Shown: positions 1 through 7,950 of the stretch, piece by piece
Position numbering within the stretch: the first letter of the stretch is position 1
Layout of the letters: each line of letters starts with the position of its first letter
Assembly (NCBI GenBank): GCA_910587535.1
Contig: CAJUKM010000025.1
Coordinates: 1-20,824 of the forward strand
Direction of reading: 5' to 3'
Length of the DNA stretch: 20,824 nucleotides
Origin: an uncultured Bacilli bacterium
Lineage (GTDB): Bacteria; Bacillota_I; Bacilli_A; RF39; UBA660
Notes under the pieces: model-generated
What the model was told of the DNA's origin: nothing
Seen by the model: only the letters and a program-made list of their open reading frames with translations
Database searches by the model: none
Program-made: the position numbers and the translations under genes

Positions 1-433
1 TTTAAATTTTAACCAAATAATTTATGTTTGTTAATTTTATCTTTTTTAAGTATGAATTATTTTCTCTCTATTCATCTATCACATCCATTTCGTGATTACA
101 GTATATAAAACTTGTTTGTATTAATAGTGTTTTGTCTGTGAAGTTTTAGTGAATTAATTAATACTCTATTACGCCTGGAATTTTGTAAAGATCATTCATC
201 ATTCCAGTGCCACTTTGAATTATTTCTGAAAGCGTAAGGAAACATAGTCCAGTAATTAGTAAAGTATATGCCATCTAGATCATGATCAGAATGATTATAT
301 TATTTATTTTTCTGTATTGCAATACTCACTTAAAGTTTCGTTAAGATCGCGATATGATATGAATAATTAGCAAAAAGTTCTTTATGAGGTTTTTGAGTTT
401 AGGTAAAGTAGAAAACTTTTCAGTAATTTTTCA
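1..433. other. Intergenic stretch with no convincing gene
   Basis: This very AT-rich stretch has frequent stops in all frames. The only reading frame with any protein-like character is a 38-codon minus-strand ORF at 158-274, listed separately. I see no tRNA-like cloverleaf, no tandem repeat array and no CRISPR-like repeat. The right end borders the terminator of the unknown membrane-anchored protein. The left end may contain the 3' flank of a gene outside the window. Confidence 0.6.
158..274 (-). CDS. Doubtful 38-residue small ORF, hydrophobic N-terminus
   Basis: The frame starts with ATG at 274 and ends with TAA at 158-160. The predicted peptide begins MAYTLLITGLCFLTL, which could form a short membrane helix, followed by a polar tail ending KIPGVIEY. 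No Shine-Dalgarno sequence precedes the ATG, and an in-frame TAG lies directly before it, so the frame cannot be extended upstream. I do not recognise the peptide. It could be a small membrane peptide, a remnant of a decayed gene, or chance. The missing ribosome-binding site is the main argument against it. Confidence 0.2.
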   Translation of the reverse strand: MAYTLLITGLCFLTLSEIIQSGTGMMNDLYKIPGVIEY

Positions 434-463
434 CAAAAAAAGAGAAACATTGATTATTTCTCT
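434..463 (-). terminator. Intrinsic terminator of the 474-1364 gene
   Basis: Read on the minus strand, AGAGAAA and TTTCTCT form a 7-bp stem (457-463 with 441-447) around a 9-nt loop, followed directly by a run of seven T residues (435-441 on the plus strand as A). It lies 10 bp after the stop codon of the unknown membrane-anchored gene. The stem is AT-rich but the U-tract is good. Confidence 0.7.
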
Positions 464-473
464 CTACTGACTA

Positions 474-1364
474 CTAAGGCAACTGTCCAGTAATGTCATC
501 AGCTTTATGTGTACCTAAAACTTTATATTCAAGCTTATTGTTAGAAATCGTATATTCTCTCTCTTCTATATTACCATAAGAATCTGAATTATTTGTTGAA
601 AGCACAGAATATTGATATAAAATTTTATTATTCATTATTTTAACTCTTATATTTTTAGAAGTTAATCCACTATATCCGAAGTCATTTTCATAAGATACAA
701 CTTCAGAAGATAATATGGAATCCGGACCGTTATGAATCATCATACCCTTACCGCCATTAAAAGCGCTATCTAACGTATTGTTTATTAGTTCTAATGTGTC
801 ATTAAATATATAGAGATAATTAGCAACTGGAAAATTAAAATTGTCTTGAATCTGTGTATTTACCAATAAGTAATCTTTATTATCGCTTCCCTTTATTATT
901 CTAAAATTTCTAGTCGTGAATATCTTGTCTATGACAGATTTCTCGAATAGAACTTTTTTATAATGTTCCATATCAGCAATATTTTTCAAACTGCTATTAA
1001 GAGTTATATCATTTATTTTTCCTTCTAATGTTTCTAATCCTTCAATTCCATCTGTTGCATCTACTGAATCGAGCTTTTCTGCTTTATCCGTATAATCGAC
1101 ATTAAATAGAACTTTTTTGCCGTTCATAGAAATTTCAAAAGTCTGAACGATTTTTGAATTTTTCATTTCAGTACTCTTAAGTATGACTTTTTCTGTACTA
1201 TTATTTTCATTATTCTTATCTTTATTTACTTCCGTATAATTACTATCTTTGTTATCGCCCCTATTGTTATTTTTGTCGTTGGAATTCATTAGGCAAAATA
1301 CGATTCCACCTGCCAAGGCTGCACATAGTACACCTGTAATTATATATGGAAAAGCTTTTTTCAT
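474..1364 (-). CDS. Membrane-anchored extracytoplasmic protein of unknown function
   Basis: I do not recognise this 296-residue protein. It starts with two lysines and a hydrophobic segment at about residues 6-26, which fits an uncleaved signal anchor. A cysteine is present at residue 24, but the context IVFC is a poor lipobox, so a lipoprotein is possible and not established. Residues 28-58 are a linker very rich in Asn, Lys and Asp. The remaining 240 residues alternate polar and hydrophobic positions as in a beta-rich secreted domain and contain no catalytic motif that I can name. The ATG at 1364 is preceded by AGAGG at good spacing. The gene follows the terminator of the ribosomal cluster and has its own terminator, so it is a separate unit. 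Its promoter is unclear: TATAAG at 1397-1402 could be a -10 box, but no good -35 box matches it. Confidence 0.75.
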   Translation of the reverse strand: MKKAFPYIITGVLCAALAGGIVFCLMNSNDKNNNRGDNKDSNYTEVNKDKNNENNSTEKVILKSTEMKNSKIVQTFEISMNGKKVLFNVDYTDKAEKLDSVDATDGIEGLETLEGKINDITLNSSLKNIADMEHYKKVLFEKSVIDKIFTTRNFRIIKGSDNKDYLLVNTQIQDNFNFPVANYLYIFNDTLELINNTLDSAFNGGKGMMIHNGPDSILSSEVVSYENDFGYSGLTSKNIRVKIMNNKILYQYSVLSTNNSDSYGNIEEREYTISNNKLEYKVLGTHKADDITGQLP

Positions 1365-1426
1365 ATACTAAACCTCTTTCTTTTCTTAAATAATTTACTT
1401 ATACTAGAAGTTTAACATGCTTCTCC

Positions 1427-1456
1427 AAAAAAAAACAGTTCAAATTCGAACTGTTT
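1427..1456 (-). terminator. Intrinsic terminator of the S10-spc-alpha cluster
   Basis: On the minus strand AAACAGTTC (1448-1456) pairs perfectly with GAACTGTTT (1433-1441) around a 6-nt loop, followed by a long T tract (plus-strand A run 1427-1435). The outer base pairs of the stem include two bases of the rplQ TAA stop codon at 1455-1457, so the terminator begins before translation ends. It closes the large ribosomal transcript. Confidence 0.9.
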
Positions 1457-1790
1457 ACACTAATTCTAGACGAACTTCTAATGCGTCGTCTCCCTTTCTC
1501 TCTTTGAGTTTAAGGATTCGGGTATAGCCGCCGTTTCTTCCCTCGTATTTTTTTGCTAAATCGTTAAATAATATATCGACAACTCTTTTATCATTGTGTA
1601 AAAAAGCAAGTGCATTTCTTCTAGAAACTAATGTTCCTCTTTTACCAAGTGTAATCATTTTGTCTACTAATACTCTAACTTCTTTTGCTCTAGCTTCAGT
1701 AGTTACGACGTATCCATTTTCGATTACAGTTTTAGTAAGACCTGCTAAAATACTTCTTCTGACGTGAGTTTCTCTGTTTAATTTTCTCAA
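1455..1790 (-). CDS. rplQ: 50S ribosomal protein L17
   Basis: L17 is a large-subunit protein near the peptide exit region. The 111 residues carry the family signature: an RKLNRETHVRR start, a T..RAKE...DK core and a C-terminus ending in ARG-poor EVRLELV (family end normally IELV-like). It is slightly shorter than the usual 116-127 residues. The start is TTG at 1788-1790: no in-frame ATG lies upstream, TGAGGT sits about 8 nt before the TTG, and the protein aligns to the normal L17 N-terminus from here. It is the last gene of the cluster, 17 nt after rpoA, the standard place in Bacillota, and the transcription terminator overlaps its stop codon. Confidence 0.95.
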   Translation of the reverse strand: MRKLNRETHVRRSILAGLTKTVIENGYVVTTEARAKEVRVLVDKMITLGKRGTLVSRRNALAFLHNDKRVVDILFNDLAKKYEGRNGGYTRILKLKERKGDDALEVRLELV

Positions 1791-1807
1791 TTTTATTACC
1801 TCACTTT

Positions 1808-2758
1808 CTAATCGTGGAACTTCAGTCCCATTTCACTGACTTTATCCAATACTTCTTTTAATGACTTCTTACCTAAATTACGTATTTTAGTTACTTCTGC
1901 TTCTCGTTTATCGATCAAGTCTTGTACAGTATTAATGTTAGCTCTCTTTAGGCAGTTGTAAGTACGAACTGAGAATTCGATCTCTTCGATAGGAGTCTCT
2001 AAAGTCTTAGTTATGACATCTATTTTCTTTTCAGCCATTACACCAGATAAGTCTGAGATATTGTTTAAATCGCAGATTATGTTTAGGTGTTCTACTAAAA
2101 TTTTAGATGATAGAGCCATAGCTTCTTCTGGAGTCATAGAACCGTTCGTATAAACATACATGTTCAATTTATCGAAGTTCTCATTATGTCCAACACGAGC
2201 TCCTTCTACTTCGAAATGTACTCTCTCAATAGGAGAATAAAGACTATCGATAGCGATTTCTCCAGGTTGAAGATTAGATCCTAAAATTGCTTTATTTTGG
2301 GCAGCATCGACATATCCTCTACCGCATCCTATAGTAAGAGTCATATCTAGTGATCCTCCACTTACTATATTTGCTATTACCAAATCAGGATTTATTATTT
2401 CGATATCTGCATCGCTCTCTATGTCGCCTGCTAAAACAGGTCCTTCTTTTTTCTTAGAAAGATGAACTGTTTTAGGCTCACTTGTATGATTTTTGATTAC
2501 AACACTTTTGAGATTTAATACTATACCTGTTACATCTTCTAATACTCCTTCTATCTTTTGAAATTCGTGCATTACGCCTTCTATTTTGACAGAAGTGATA
2601 GCAGACCCTGGGAGACTAGATAACATTACTCTTCTAAGAGCGTTTCCTATAGTCGTACCGAATCCTCTTTCTAATGGCTCTAATTCAAATTTGCCATAGA
2701 AATTACTTTCATTGTATTCCTTTATTTTGTATTCAGGTTTTTCAAAATTTAGTGTCAT
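1808..2758 (-). CDS. rpoA: DNA-directed RNA polymerase subunit alpha
   Basis: The alpha subunit dimerises to nucleate RNA polymerase assembly and its C-terminal domain contacts UP elements and activators. The 316 residues match the usual length (about 314-330). The N-terminal domain shows the family motifs FYGKFELEPLERGFGTTIGNALRRVMLSSLPG near residues 20-50 and an EGVLEDVTGIVLNLK block. The C-terminal domain (about residues 250-316) has the helix-hairpin-helix pattern with LKRANINTVQDL and a KIRNLGKKSLKEV stretch, the part that binds DNA. The ATG at 2758 follows a GGGGTG site. It lies 15 nt after rpsK, as in other Bacillota. Confidence 0.98.
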   Translation of the reverse strand: MTLNFEKPEYKIKEYNESNFYGKFELEPLERGFGTTIGNALRRVMLSSLPGSAITSVKIEGVMHEFQKIEGVLEDVTGIVLNLKSVVIKNHTSEPKTVHLSKKKEGPVLAGDIESDADIEIINPDLVIANIVSGGSLDMTLTIGCGRGYVDAAQNKAILGSNLQPGEIAIDSLYSPIERVHFEVEGARVGHNENFDKLNMYVYTNGSMTPEEAMALSSKILVEHLNIICDLNNISDLSGVMAEKKIDVITKTLETPIEEIEFSVRTYNCLKRANINTVQDLIDKREAEVTKIRNLGKKSLKEVLDKVSEMGLKFHD

Positions 2759-2773
2759 TATTTCACCCCTTTA

Positions 2774-3157
2774 CTAATTTCTTGGACGTTTTGGTGGTCT
2801 ACATCCATTGTGTGGAACTGGTGTTACGTCGTTAATAGCTGTTATTTCTAAACCAGCTGCTTGTAAGCTACGGATTGCATTTTCTCTTCCGTTTCCTAAC
2901 CCTTTAACGAATACTTCAACTTTTTTCATTCCCATTTCTGCTGCGGTTTTTCCACAAGCTTCAGCACTCATTCCAGCGGCATAAGGAGTTTTTTTCTTAG
3001 AACCCTTGTAACCTATCGTACCAGCGGAAGCCCAGCTTATCGCATTTCCTTCGTTATCAGTAATAGTTACGACTGTATTATTATAAGTTGAATGTATATG
3101 TGCTTGTCCTTCGACAACAGTCTTTTTAACTTTTCTTTTTCTTCTATTATAAGCCAT
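2774..3157 (-). CDS. rpsK: 30S ribosomal protein S11
   Basis: S11 lies on the 30S platform next to the 3' end of 16S rRNA and the mRNA exit site. The 127 residues match the family length. Visible signatures are [15 protein letters not shown] near the start, the [13 protein letters not shown] loop in the middle and the highly conserved C-terminus [20 protein letters not shown] strong AGGAGG precedes the ATG and starts only a few bases after the rpsM stop, so the two genes are probably translated in close succession. Confidence 0.98.
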   Translation of the reverse strand: MAYNRRKRKVKKTVVEGQAHIHSTYNNTVVTITDNEGNAISWASAGTIGYKGSKKKTPYAAGMSAEACGKTAAEMGMKKVEVFVKGLGNGRENAIRSLQAAGLEITAINDVTPVPHNGCRPPKRPRN

Positions 3158-3166
3158 AGTAACCTC

Positions 3167-3541
3167 CTATTTACCTACTTTTTTCTTATTAGCGACTACT
3201 TTACCTTTGCCCTTACGAGTCTTAGCATTTCTACTAGTTCTCTGTCCACGTACAGGTAGTCCTTTTTTGTGTCTAACACCTTGATAACAATTTATTTCCA
3301 TTTTATTTTTGATGTTAGTTTGAACTTCACGACGAAGTTCTCCTTCAACTAAGTGTTTATCAATTTCTCCACGAAGTGCAGCAATCTCTTCGTTAGAAAG
3401 TTCTCCTATTTTTTTGTTTTCATCGACTTTTGCTTTTTCACAAATGTCTTTAGCTGTAGCTTGACCTATACCATAAATATGAGTTAAACCGATATAGGTT
3501 TTTTTATTGTTTGGTAGTTCAACGTTTTTAATACGTGCCAT
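3167..3541 (-). CDS. rpsM: 30S ribosomal protein S13
   Basis: S13 sits at the head of the small subunit and bridges to the 50S subunit and P-site tRNA. The 124 residues match the family. The N-terminal block contains ARIKNVELPNNKK and YGIG, the helix-hairpin-helix type segment. The C-terminal part has GVRHKKGLPVRGQRTSRNAKTRKG, the basic tail that reaches toward tRNA. The ATG at 3541 follows GGAGAG. It sits 13 nt downstream of rpmJ. Confidence 0.98.
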   Translation of the reverse strand: MARIKNVELPNNKKTYIGLTHIYGIGQATAKDICEKAKVDENKKIGELSNEEIAALRGEIDKHLVEGELRREVQTNIKNKMEINCYQGVRHKKGLPVRGQRTSRNAKTRKGKGKVVANKKKVGK

Positions 3542-3554
3542 TCTTTACTCTCTC

Positions 3555-3668
3555 CTATCCTTGTCTTTGTTTGTGTTTTGGGTTTTCACATATAACCATT
3601 ATCTTACCTTTTCTTCTGATAACTTTACATTTTGAGCACATAGGTTTTACAGACGGTCTTACTTTCAT
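3555..3668 (-). CDS. rpmJ: 50S ribosomal protein L36
   Basis: This short gene fills the gap between infA and rpsM. Translation gives 37 residues beginning [16 protein letters not shown] and ending NPKHKQRQG, the normal L36 length. Cys11, Cys14, Cys27 and His32 form the classical CCCH zinc ribbon, so this is the zinc-binding form of L36. The ATG is at 3666-3668 and the TAG at 3555-3557. The position infA-rpmJ-rpsM is the standard one. L36 binds 23S rRNA near the L7/L12 stalk base. Confidence 0.97.
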   Translation of the reverse strand: MKVRPSVKPMCSKCKVIRRKGKIMVICENPKHKQRQG

Positions 3669-3681
3669 GTTCAACACTCCT

Positions 3682-3906
3682 TTACTTTCTATAAGTTATT
3701 AGCCCACGTCTTAAATCATATGGTGTCATCTCTACCACAACTGTGTCGCCTGGTAGGACGCGAATGATTTTCATTCGCATTTTACCAGAAACGTGAGCTA
3801 AAACAATTGCAGTTTTATTGTTAGGTAGAGAAATTTCTACTTCATATACATCGTGATTGACTTTTAATACTTTTCCTTCAAACTTAATTTTTTCTTGTTT
3901 AGCCAT
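3682..3906 (-). CDS. infA: Translation initiation factor IF-1
   Basis: IF-1 is an OB-fold factor that occupies the 30S A site during initiation. The 74 residues are close to the usual 72. The family blocks are clear: KFEGKVLKV at the start, [20 protein letters not shown] in the middle and the ending [15 protein letters not shown]. The ATG at 3906 follows AGGAGAA, which overlaps the end of map. It is 4 nt after map and 13 nt before rpmJ, as in many Bacillota. Confidence 0.98.
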   Translation of the reverse strand: MAKQEKIKFEGKVLKVNHDVYEVEISLPNNKTAIVLAHVSGKMRMKIIRVLPGDTVVVEMTPYDLRRGLITYRK

Positions 3907-3910
3907 TAAT

Positions 3911-4657
3911 TTATTCTCCTGTTAAAATTTCATATCCATCGTCGGTAACTACTATGGTGTGTTCGAAATGTGCACTAGGACTCTTGTCTTGTGTAACTAT
4001 AGTCCAATCGTCATTTAAAAGTCTTACATATCTTTTACCTGCTGTAAACATAGGTTCTACTGCTAAAGTCATACCCGTTTTTAGAGTAATTCCCGAATTA
4101 TATTTTCCATAATTTGGAACATCAGGATCTTCGTGCATCTCTTTACCAATACCATGTCCAACTAGTTCATGTACCACACCTAATTTATGTTTTTTAGCAT
4201 AGTCTTCGATACGAGCACTGAGGCATCCCAATTTAACTCCATTCTTGACTTCTTGCAAGCCTACATATAGTGCTTTTTCCGTATGCTTTAAAAGAAATGA
4301 TTTTTCCTTATTGATGTCTCCTACTGGAATGGTTTCGGCAGCATCGGCTTGATAGCCATTTAAACCTACTACGATATCGATAGTAACGATATCTCCGTTT
4401 TTTAAGACTCTATTTCCTGGTATACCATGAACTACTTCTTCATTAACAGAAATACATATATTTCCTGGATATCCTTCGAATCCTTTACTAGAAGCTACTC
4501 CGCCATGAGACGTTATGAACTTTCCAGCTTCATCGTCCAGTTCTTTAGTTGTAATTCCCGGTGCGATCAAAGTCTTTAAATATTCGCGAGTCAAATAATT
4601 TAAATGACCAGCTTTTTTCATCAACTCGATTTCTTCGGGAGTCTTAATATTAATCAT
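3911..4657 (-). CDS. map: Methionine aminopeptidase, type I
   Basis: MetAP removes the initiator methionine from new proteins when the second residue is small. The 248 residues are a typical type I length without an N-terminal extension. All five metal ligands can be placed: Asp94 (VTIDI), Asp105 (QADAAE), His168 (LVGHGIG), Glu201 (AVEPMF) and Glu232 (FEHT). The substrate-side His77 (EEVVHGIPG) is also present. The ATG at 4657 overlaps the last 8 nt of adk in another frame, and only a weak AAAGA precedes it, so translation is probably coupled to adk. Confidence 0.97.
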   Translation of the reverse strand: MINIKTPEEIELMKKAGHLNYLTREYLKTLIAPGITTKELDDEAGKFITSHGGVASSKGFEGYPGNICISVNEEVVHGIPGNRVLKNGDIVTIDIVVGLNGYQADAAETIPVGDINKEKSFLLKHTEKALYVGLQEVKNGVKLGCLSARIEDYAKKHKLGVVHELVGHGIGKEMHEDPDVPNYGKYNSGITLKTGMTLAVEPMFTAGKRYVRLLNDDWTIVTQDKSPSAHFEHTIVVTDDGYEILTGE

Positions 4658-5285
4658 TCTTTATCGTCTCGCTTATCTTTTTATCGGTATCTTTTGTACC
4701 ATCAACTTTTATGAGTTTATTTAATTTATCATAAAAATCCATCAAAGGAGTTGCATTTTCTAAATATGTCTGATATCTAACTTTAAACGCCTCTTCATTG
4801 TCATCATTTCTAGAAACCAATTTTTCATTACAGTTATCACAAACATCAACTTTTATAGGTTTTTTAAAAAACTTGTTATATATCGATTTACATCTCGGAC
4901 AACTTATTCTTCCAATAGCGCGTTTAAGTAACACGTCATATGGAACATCTAGTACGATCACAGCGTCTAATTTTACATCCAGTTTAGATAAAAGATCTTC
5001 TAGCATACTCGCTTGTTTAACATTTCTGACACATCCATCGAGAAGGAAGTGGTTACCTTTTATAGACTTCAATTTGTCTTCTAAAAGTCTAAAGACAATT
5101 TCATCTTCTACAAGGTGACCACTTGCCTGTATTTCTCTGATGCGTTTACCTAAGTCTGTATTTATATCGACATTTCTCAATAAGTCTCCAGTCGAAATGT
5201 GTACATAGCCATAGTTTTTAACAAGCATATCACTTTGTGTACCTTTTCCGGCTGCAGGTGGTGCGATGAATAAAACATTTTTCAT
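4650..5285 (-). CDS. adk: Adenylate kinase, zinc-LID type, with unusual P-loop
   Basis: Adenylate kinase converts ATP and AMP to two ADP. Length (211 residues), position between secY and map, HISTGDLLR (29-37), the long LID and the RNDD...VRYQTY block identify it. The LID carries Cys129, Cys132, Cys149 and Cys152, a zinc site common in Gram-positive enzymes. Two normally rigid motifs differ: the P-loop is APPAAGKGT at residues 8-16, where the family has GxPGxGKGT, and the AMP-side motif is DGCVRN at 83-88, where DGFPRT is usual. Lys14 and Arg87 are kept, so activity is likely. The ATG follows directly on the secY TAG, and its ribosome-binding site AGAGGAG lies within the secY C-terminal codons. 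Confidence 0.93.
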   Translation of the reverse strand: MKNVLFIAPPAAGKGTQSDMLVKNYGYVHISTGDLLRNVDINTDLGKRIREIQASGHLVEDEIVFRLLEDKLKSIKGNHFLLDGCVRNVKQASMLEDLLSKLDVKLDAVIVLDVPYDVLLKRAIGRISCPRCKSIYNKFFKKPIKVDVCDNCNEKLVSRNDDNEEAFKVRYQTYLENATPLMDFYDKLNKLIKVDGTKDTDKKISETIKND

Positions 5286-6551
5286 CTAATATCTTCTCCT
5301 CTTAGAAGTCGTGTAACTTCTAGAAGCGATACTACTTTCCATCTGTTTATAAGTCTCTAAGCATACACCGCAGACTATCAATAGACCTGTTCCTCCTATA
5401 GTAACAGCACTATCTAAACCAGAAATTTTTGTAAAAATAAGTGGCATTATTGCAAGTACTATTAGGAATAAACTTCCTACTACTGTAAGTCTAGATATAG
5501 AATTTTTTAAATATTTACTCGTGTTCTCTCCTGGAGTAACACCAGGTATGTAAGCATGAGATTTATCTAAGTTTTCAGCCATTTCTTCCGAATTCATCAA
5601 CATCTTAGTATATACAGCTCCGAATAAATAGATCAAAACAGCGTATAAAACTAATCCAGTCCATGAAGTATAAGAAATATAATTTTCTACTATGTGTGTA
5701 AATTTGTCATTCTTTACAAATTCTGCGATCAACGAAACTATTCCGATTATCGCACTTGCAAAGATGACCGGCATTACACTTGCCGAATTCAATTTAATTG
5801 GCAAATATGTCTTCTCGCCTTTATATGACGAAGCAGTCCTATTCGAATATTGGATCGGTATTCTTCGCTCAGCTTCTTGAATCCAGATGACACCTACTAT
5901 TATAAGGAGATAAACTAGGGTGAAAAGTACTAAAGCTAATATGCCGAACCATAAAGCGAATTCGCTATTTCCGATGAACGAATTATATGCCGATACGAAA
6001 ACTGATGGTATCCCTTGAATGATTCCAGCCATAATTATTAAGCTTTGACCATTTCCTATTCCCTTTTTCGTAATCTCATCGCCTAGCCATAGAAGGAACG
6101 CTGTACCTCCGGTTAGAACTAATGCACTTTTTAAGACAGTCATAGATCCATAGCTTTTCATAAATGCATATGAGAATATGAAACCTTGTATGAGTGCAAA
6201 AGCGATACCCAAATAACGATTGATTTTATTTATCTTCTGTCTTCCAGTTGCACCTTCTTCTTTTAGTTCACTGAAGTATGGAACGATGTCCATCTGCAAT
6301 AATTGAGTCAAGATAGATGCTGTTATGTATGGCATAACACCTAATGCAAAGATGGAGAAGGTTTTAAGACCTCCACCAGTCATGACGTTTAGTAGTTCTA
6401 GAAATCCTAAATCTTTCGTTATGGTTTTTGCTCCTGGTACTACTACATTCGTACCTAAAGAGAATATTGCCAAGGCAAAGACTGTAAATAATAGTCTTCG
6501 TCTTAAATCTTTGTTAGTAGGACCAAAGAAGCCTTTTAGACGTTTAAACAT
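5286..6551 (-). CDS. secY: Preprotein translocase channel subunit SecY
   Basis: SecY forms the protein-conducting channel in the cytoplasmic membrane together with SecE and SecG. The 421 residues match the family (about 420-440) and show ten hydrophobic segments. Recognisable motifs are the N-terminal LRRRLLFTVFALAIF segment, GIGNGQSLII (164-173), the cytoplasmic loop QEAERRIPIQYS (225-236) that interacts with SecA or ribosomes, and IPGVTPGENTSKYL (335-348). The ATG at 6551 directly follows the rplO stop TAG, and the site GAGGTG lies within the last rplO codons. Confidence 0.98.
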   Translation of the reverse strand: MFKRLKGFFGPTNKDLRRRLLFTVFALAIFSLGTNVVVPGAKTITKDLGFLELLNVMTGGGLKTFSIFALGVMPYITASILTQLLQMDIVPYFSELKEEGATGRQKINKINRYLGIAFALIQGFIFSYAFMKSYGSMTVLKSALVLTGGTAFLLWLGDEITKKGIGNGQSLIIMAGIIQGIPSVFVSAYNSFIGNSEFALWFGILALVLFTLVYLLIIVGVIWIQEAERRIPIQYSNRTASSYKGEKTYLPIKLNSASVMPVIFASAIIGIVSLIAEFVKNDKFTHIVENYISYTSWTGLVLYAVLIYLFGAVYTKMLMNSEEMAENLDKSHAYIPGVTPGENTSKYLKNSISRLTVVGSLFLIVLAIMPLIFTKISGLDSAVTIGGTGLLIVCGVCLETYKQMESSIASRSYTTSKRRRY

Positions 6552-6992
6552 CTAAATCACCTCGGCTTTTCCGCCCTTACTTTCGATCTTAGTAACAGCT
6601 TTACTAGAGAAACGTTGAGCTTTTACAGTCACTTTCTTTTCTAATTCACCATTACCTAATACTTTTACTCCATTGAGTTGTTTTTTGATTATGCCTTTTT
6701 CTTTCAATAATTCTGGAGTAATAACATCTCCATCGTTAAATCTGTTCAAATCGCTTACGTTGATGACAGCGAATTTGATCTCAAATCTTTTATTGTTAAA
6801 TCCACGTTTAGGAATTCTTCTATAAAGTGGGCTTTGTCCACCTTGGAACCAAGCTGGGATAGAAACACCACTACGAGATTTTTGTCCTTTTTCTCCACGA
6901 GTAGAGGTCTTACCCATTCCACTTCCTGGACCGCGTCCGACTCTTTTACGAGCTTTGAATTCTGGAGTTTTTTCTAAACTTTCTAATTTCAT
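6552..6992 (-). CDS. rplO: 50S ribosomal protein L15
   Basis: L15 binds 23S rRNA late in 50S assembly. The start is placed at the ATG at 6992 (MKLESLEKTPEF), giving 146 residues, because GGAGGA lies about 8 nt upstream and the family begins here; a longer frame to 7019 would overlap rpsE and add nine non-homologous residues. Signatures are the glycine-rich RVGRGPGSGMGKTSTRGEKGQ near residues 18-38 and the block SGVSIPAWFQGGQSPLYRRIPKRGF. The gene begins one base after the rpsE stop codon. In most bacteria rpmD lies in this junction; here there is no room for it. Confidence 0.97.
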   Translation of the reverse strand: MKLESLEKTPEFKARKRVGRGPGSGMGKTSTRGEKGQKSRSGVSIPAWFQGGQSPLYRRIPKRGFNNKRFEIKFAVINVSDLNRFNDGDVITPELLKEKGIIKKQLNGVKVLGNGELEKKVTVKAQRFSSKAVTKIESKGGKAEVI

Positions 6993-6993
6993 T

Positions 6994-7566
6994 TTATAGT
7001 TCCTCCACTTTCTTGCCACGCAATTCAGCGATATGTTCTTTTGTACGTTCAGCTTTAAGAGCGTTTATAGTAGCTTTAGCTACGTTGATCTTAGTATTAG
7101 ATCCTAAACTCTTAGAAACGACATCTTTAACGCCTGCTAGTTCTAGGATAATACGTGCTGTACCACCAGCGATAACACCAGTACCTGGTTTAGCAGTTTT
7201 AAGTAAAACTTTAGCTCTTCCGCAAGTACCTATTATATCGTGTGGAAGTGTTCTTCCATCAACTAGAGGAATTTTTATCAAATTTCTACTAGCCGCTTGT
7301 TCAGCTTTTTTGATAGCATCTTGTACTTCGTTAGCTTTTCCTGTACCTAATCCTATTAAACCTTTTCCATCTCCGACAGCATAGGTTGCTGCAAAACGCA
7401 TACGTCTACCACCTTTAGTAACTTTTGTTACTCTAGCGATATTGACAACTTGTCCGTTTAATAGTTTCTCTCTAGGAGTATTTCCGTTTCTTCTATTATC
7501 TCTAGAACGGTTTTTCTTATTGTAATCTTGTCTTTCACTTTTCTTGTTAACTTGTTCGTTTTCCAT
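6994..7566 (-). CDS. rpsE: 30S ribosomal protein S5 with charged N-terminal extension
   Basis: S5 lines the mRNA entry channel and contributes to decoding accuracy. The core begins near residue 35 (LNGQVVNIARVTKVTKGGRRMRF) and includes GLGTGKANEV, PHDIIGTCGRAKVLLKTA and GTGVIAGGTARIILELAG. The total of 190 residues exceeds the Bacillus length (about 166) because of roughly 25 extra N-terminal residues rich in Asn, Arg, Lys and Asp. The ATG at 7566 is supported by a strong AGGAGGG, so the extension is probably translated. The rplO gene follows after one base. Confidence 0.97.
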   Translation of the reverse strand: MENEQVNKKSERQDYNKKNRSRDNRRNGNTPREKLLNGQVVNIARVTKVTKGGRRMRFAATYAVGDGKGLIGLGTGKANEVQDAIKKAEQAASRNLIKIPLVDGRTLPHDIIGTCGRAKVLLKTAKPGTGVIAGGTARIILELAGVKDVVSKSLGSNTKINVAKATINALKAERTKEHIAELRGKKVEEL

Positions 7567-7576
7567 TATGTCCCTC

Positions 7577-7933
7577 CTAGAATTCTAATCCGGCTTCGCG
7601 AGCTGCTTCTGCTAAAGCTTGCACACGTCCGTGATATTGGTATCCTCCACGATCGAATACTACGCGTTTAATACCTGCTTTTGTAGCTTTTTTTGCGATA
7701 TCTTTTCCGACTTCGCTTGCACCTTCGGCATTTCCACCGTTTTTAAGTTTAAGTTCTAATGATGAAGAGCTTACAAGTGTTACTCCTTTTTCATCATCTA
7801 TTATTTGAGCAAATATTTGGGCATTTGATCTAAATACGCTTAATCTTGGAGCATCAGCTGTTCCAGAAACTTTATCTCTAACTCTCTTATGTCTTATAAC
7901 TCTAAGAGCGTTGTTTGCTTCTTTTTTTATCAT
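7577..7933 (-). CDS. rplR: 50S ribosomal protein L18
   Basis: L18 binds 5S rRNA with L5 in the central protuberance. The 118 residues match the family length. Signatures are [23 protein letters not shown] near residues 14-36 and the C-terminal block [30 protein letters not shown]. The ATG at 7933 follows GGAGAG. It lies 17 nt after rplF and 10 nt before rpsE, the standard order. Confidence 0.98.
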   Translation of the reverse strand: MIKKEANNALRVIRHKRVRDKVSGTADAPRLSVFRSNAQIFAQIIDDEKGVTLVSSSSLELKLKNGGNAEGASEVGKDIAKKATKAGIKRVVFDRGGYQYHGRVQALAEAAREAGLEF

Positions 7934-7950
7934 ATCAATCTCTCCTTACC

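Noticed and set aside
363..420. AAAAGTT/AACTTTT inverted repeat as a terminator or attachment site
   Set aside because: The arms are short and AT-only with a long loop and no T-tract in a useful place; expected by chance in such AT-rich DNA.
4798..5118. Plus-strand open frame of 106 codons inside adk
   Set aside because: It lies wholly antisense to a clear essential gene, has no protein-family character and no ribosome-binding site; similar antisense frames occur throughout the ribosomal cluster.
6993..7019. Longer rplO start overlapping rpsE
   Set aside because: The extra nine residues do not fit L15, and the strong GGAGGA site points to the ATG at 6992.
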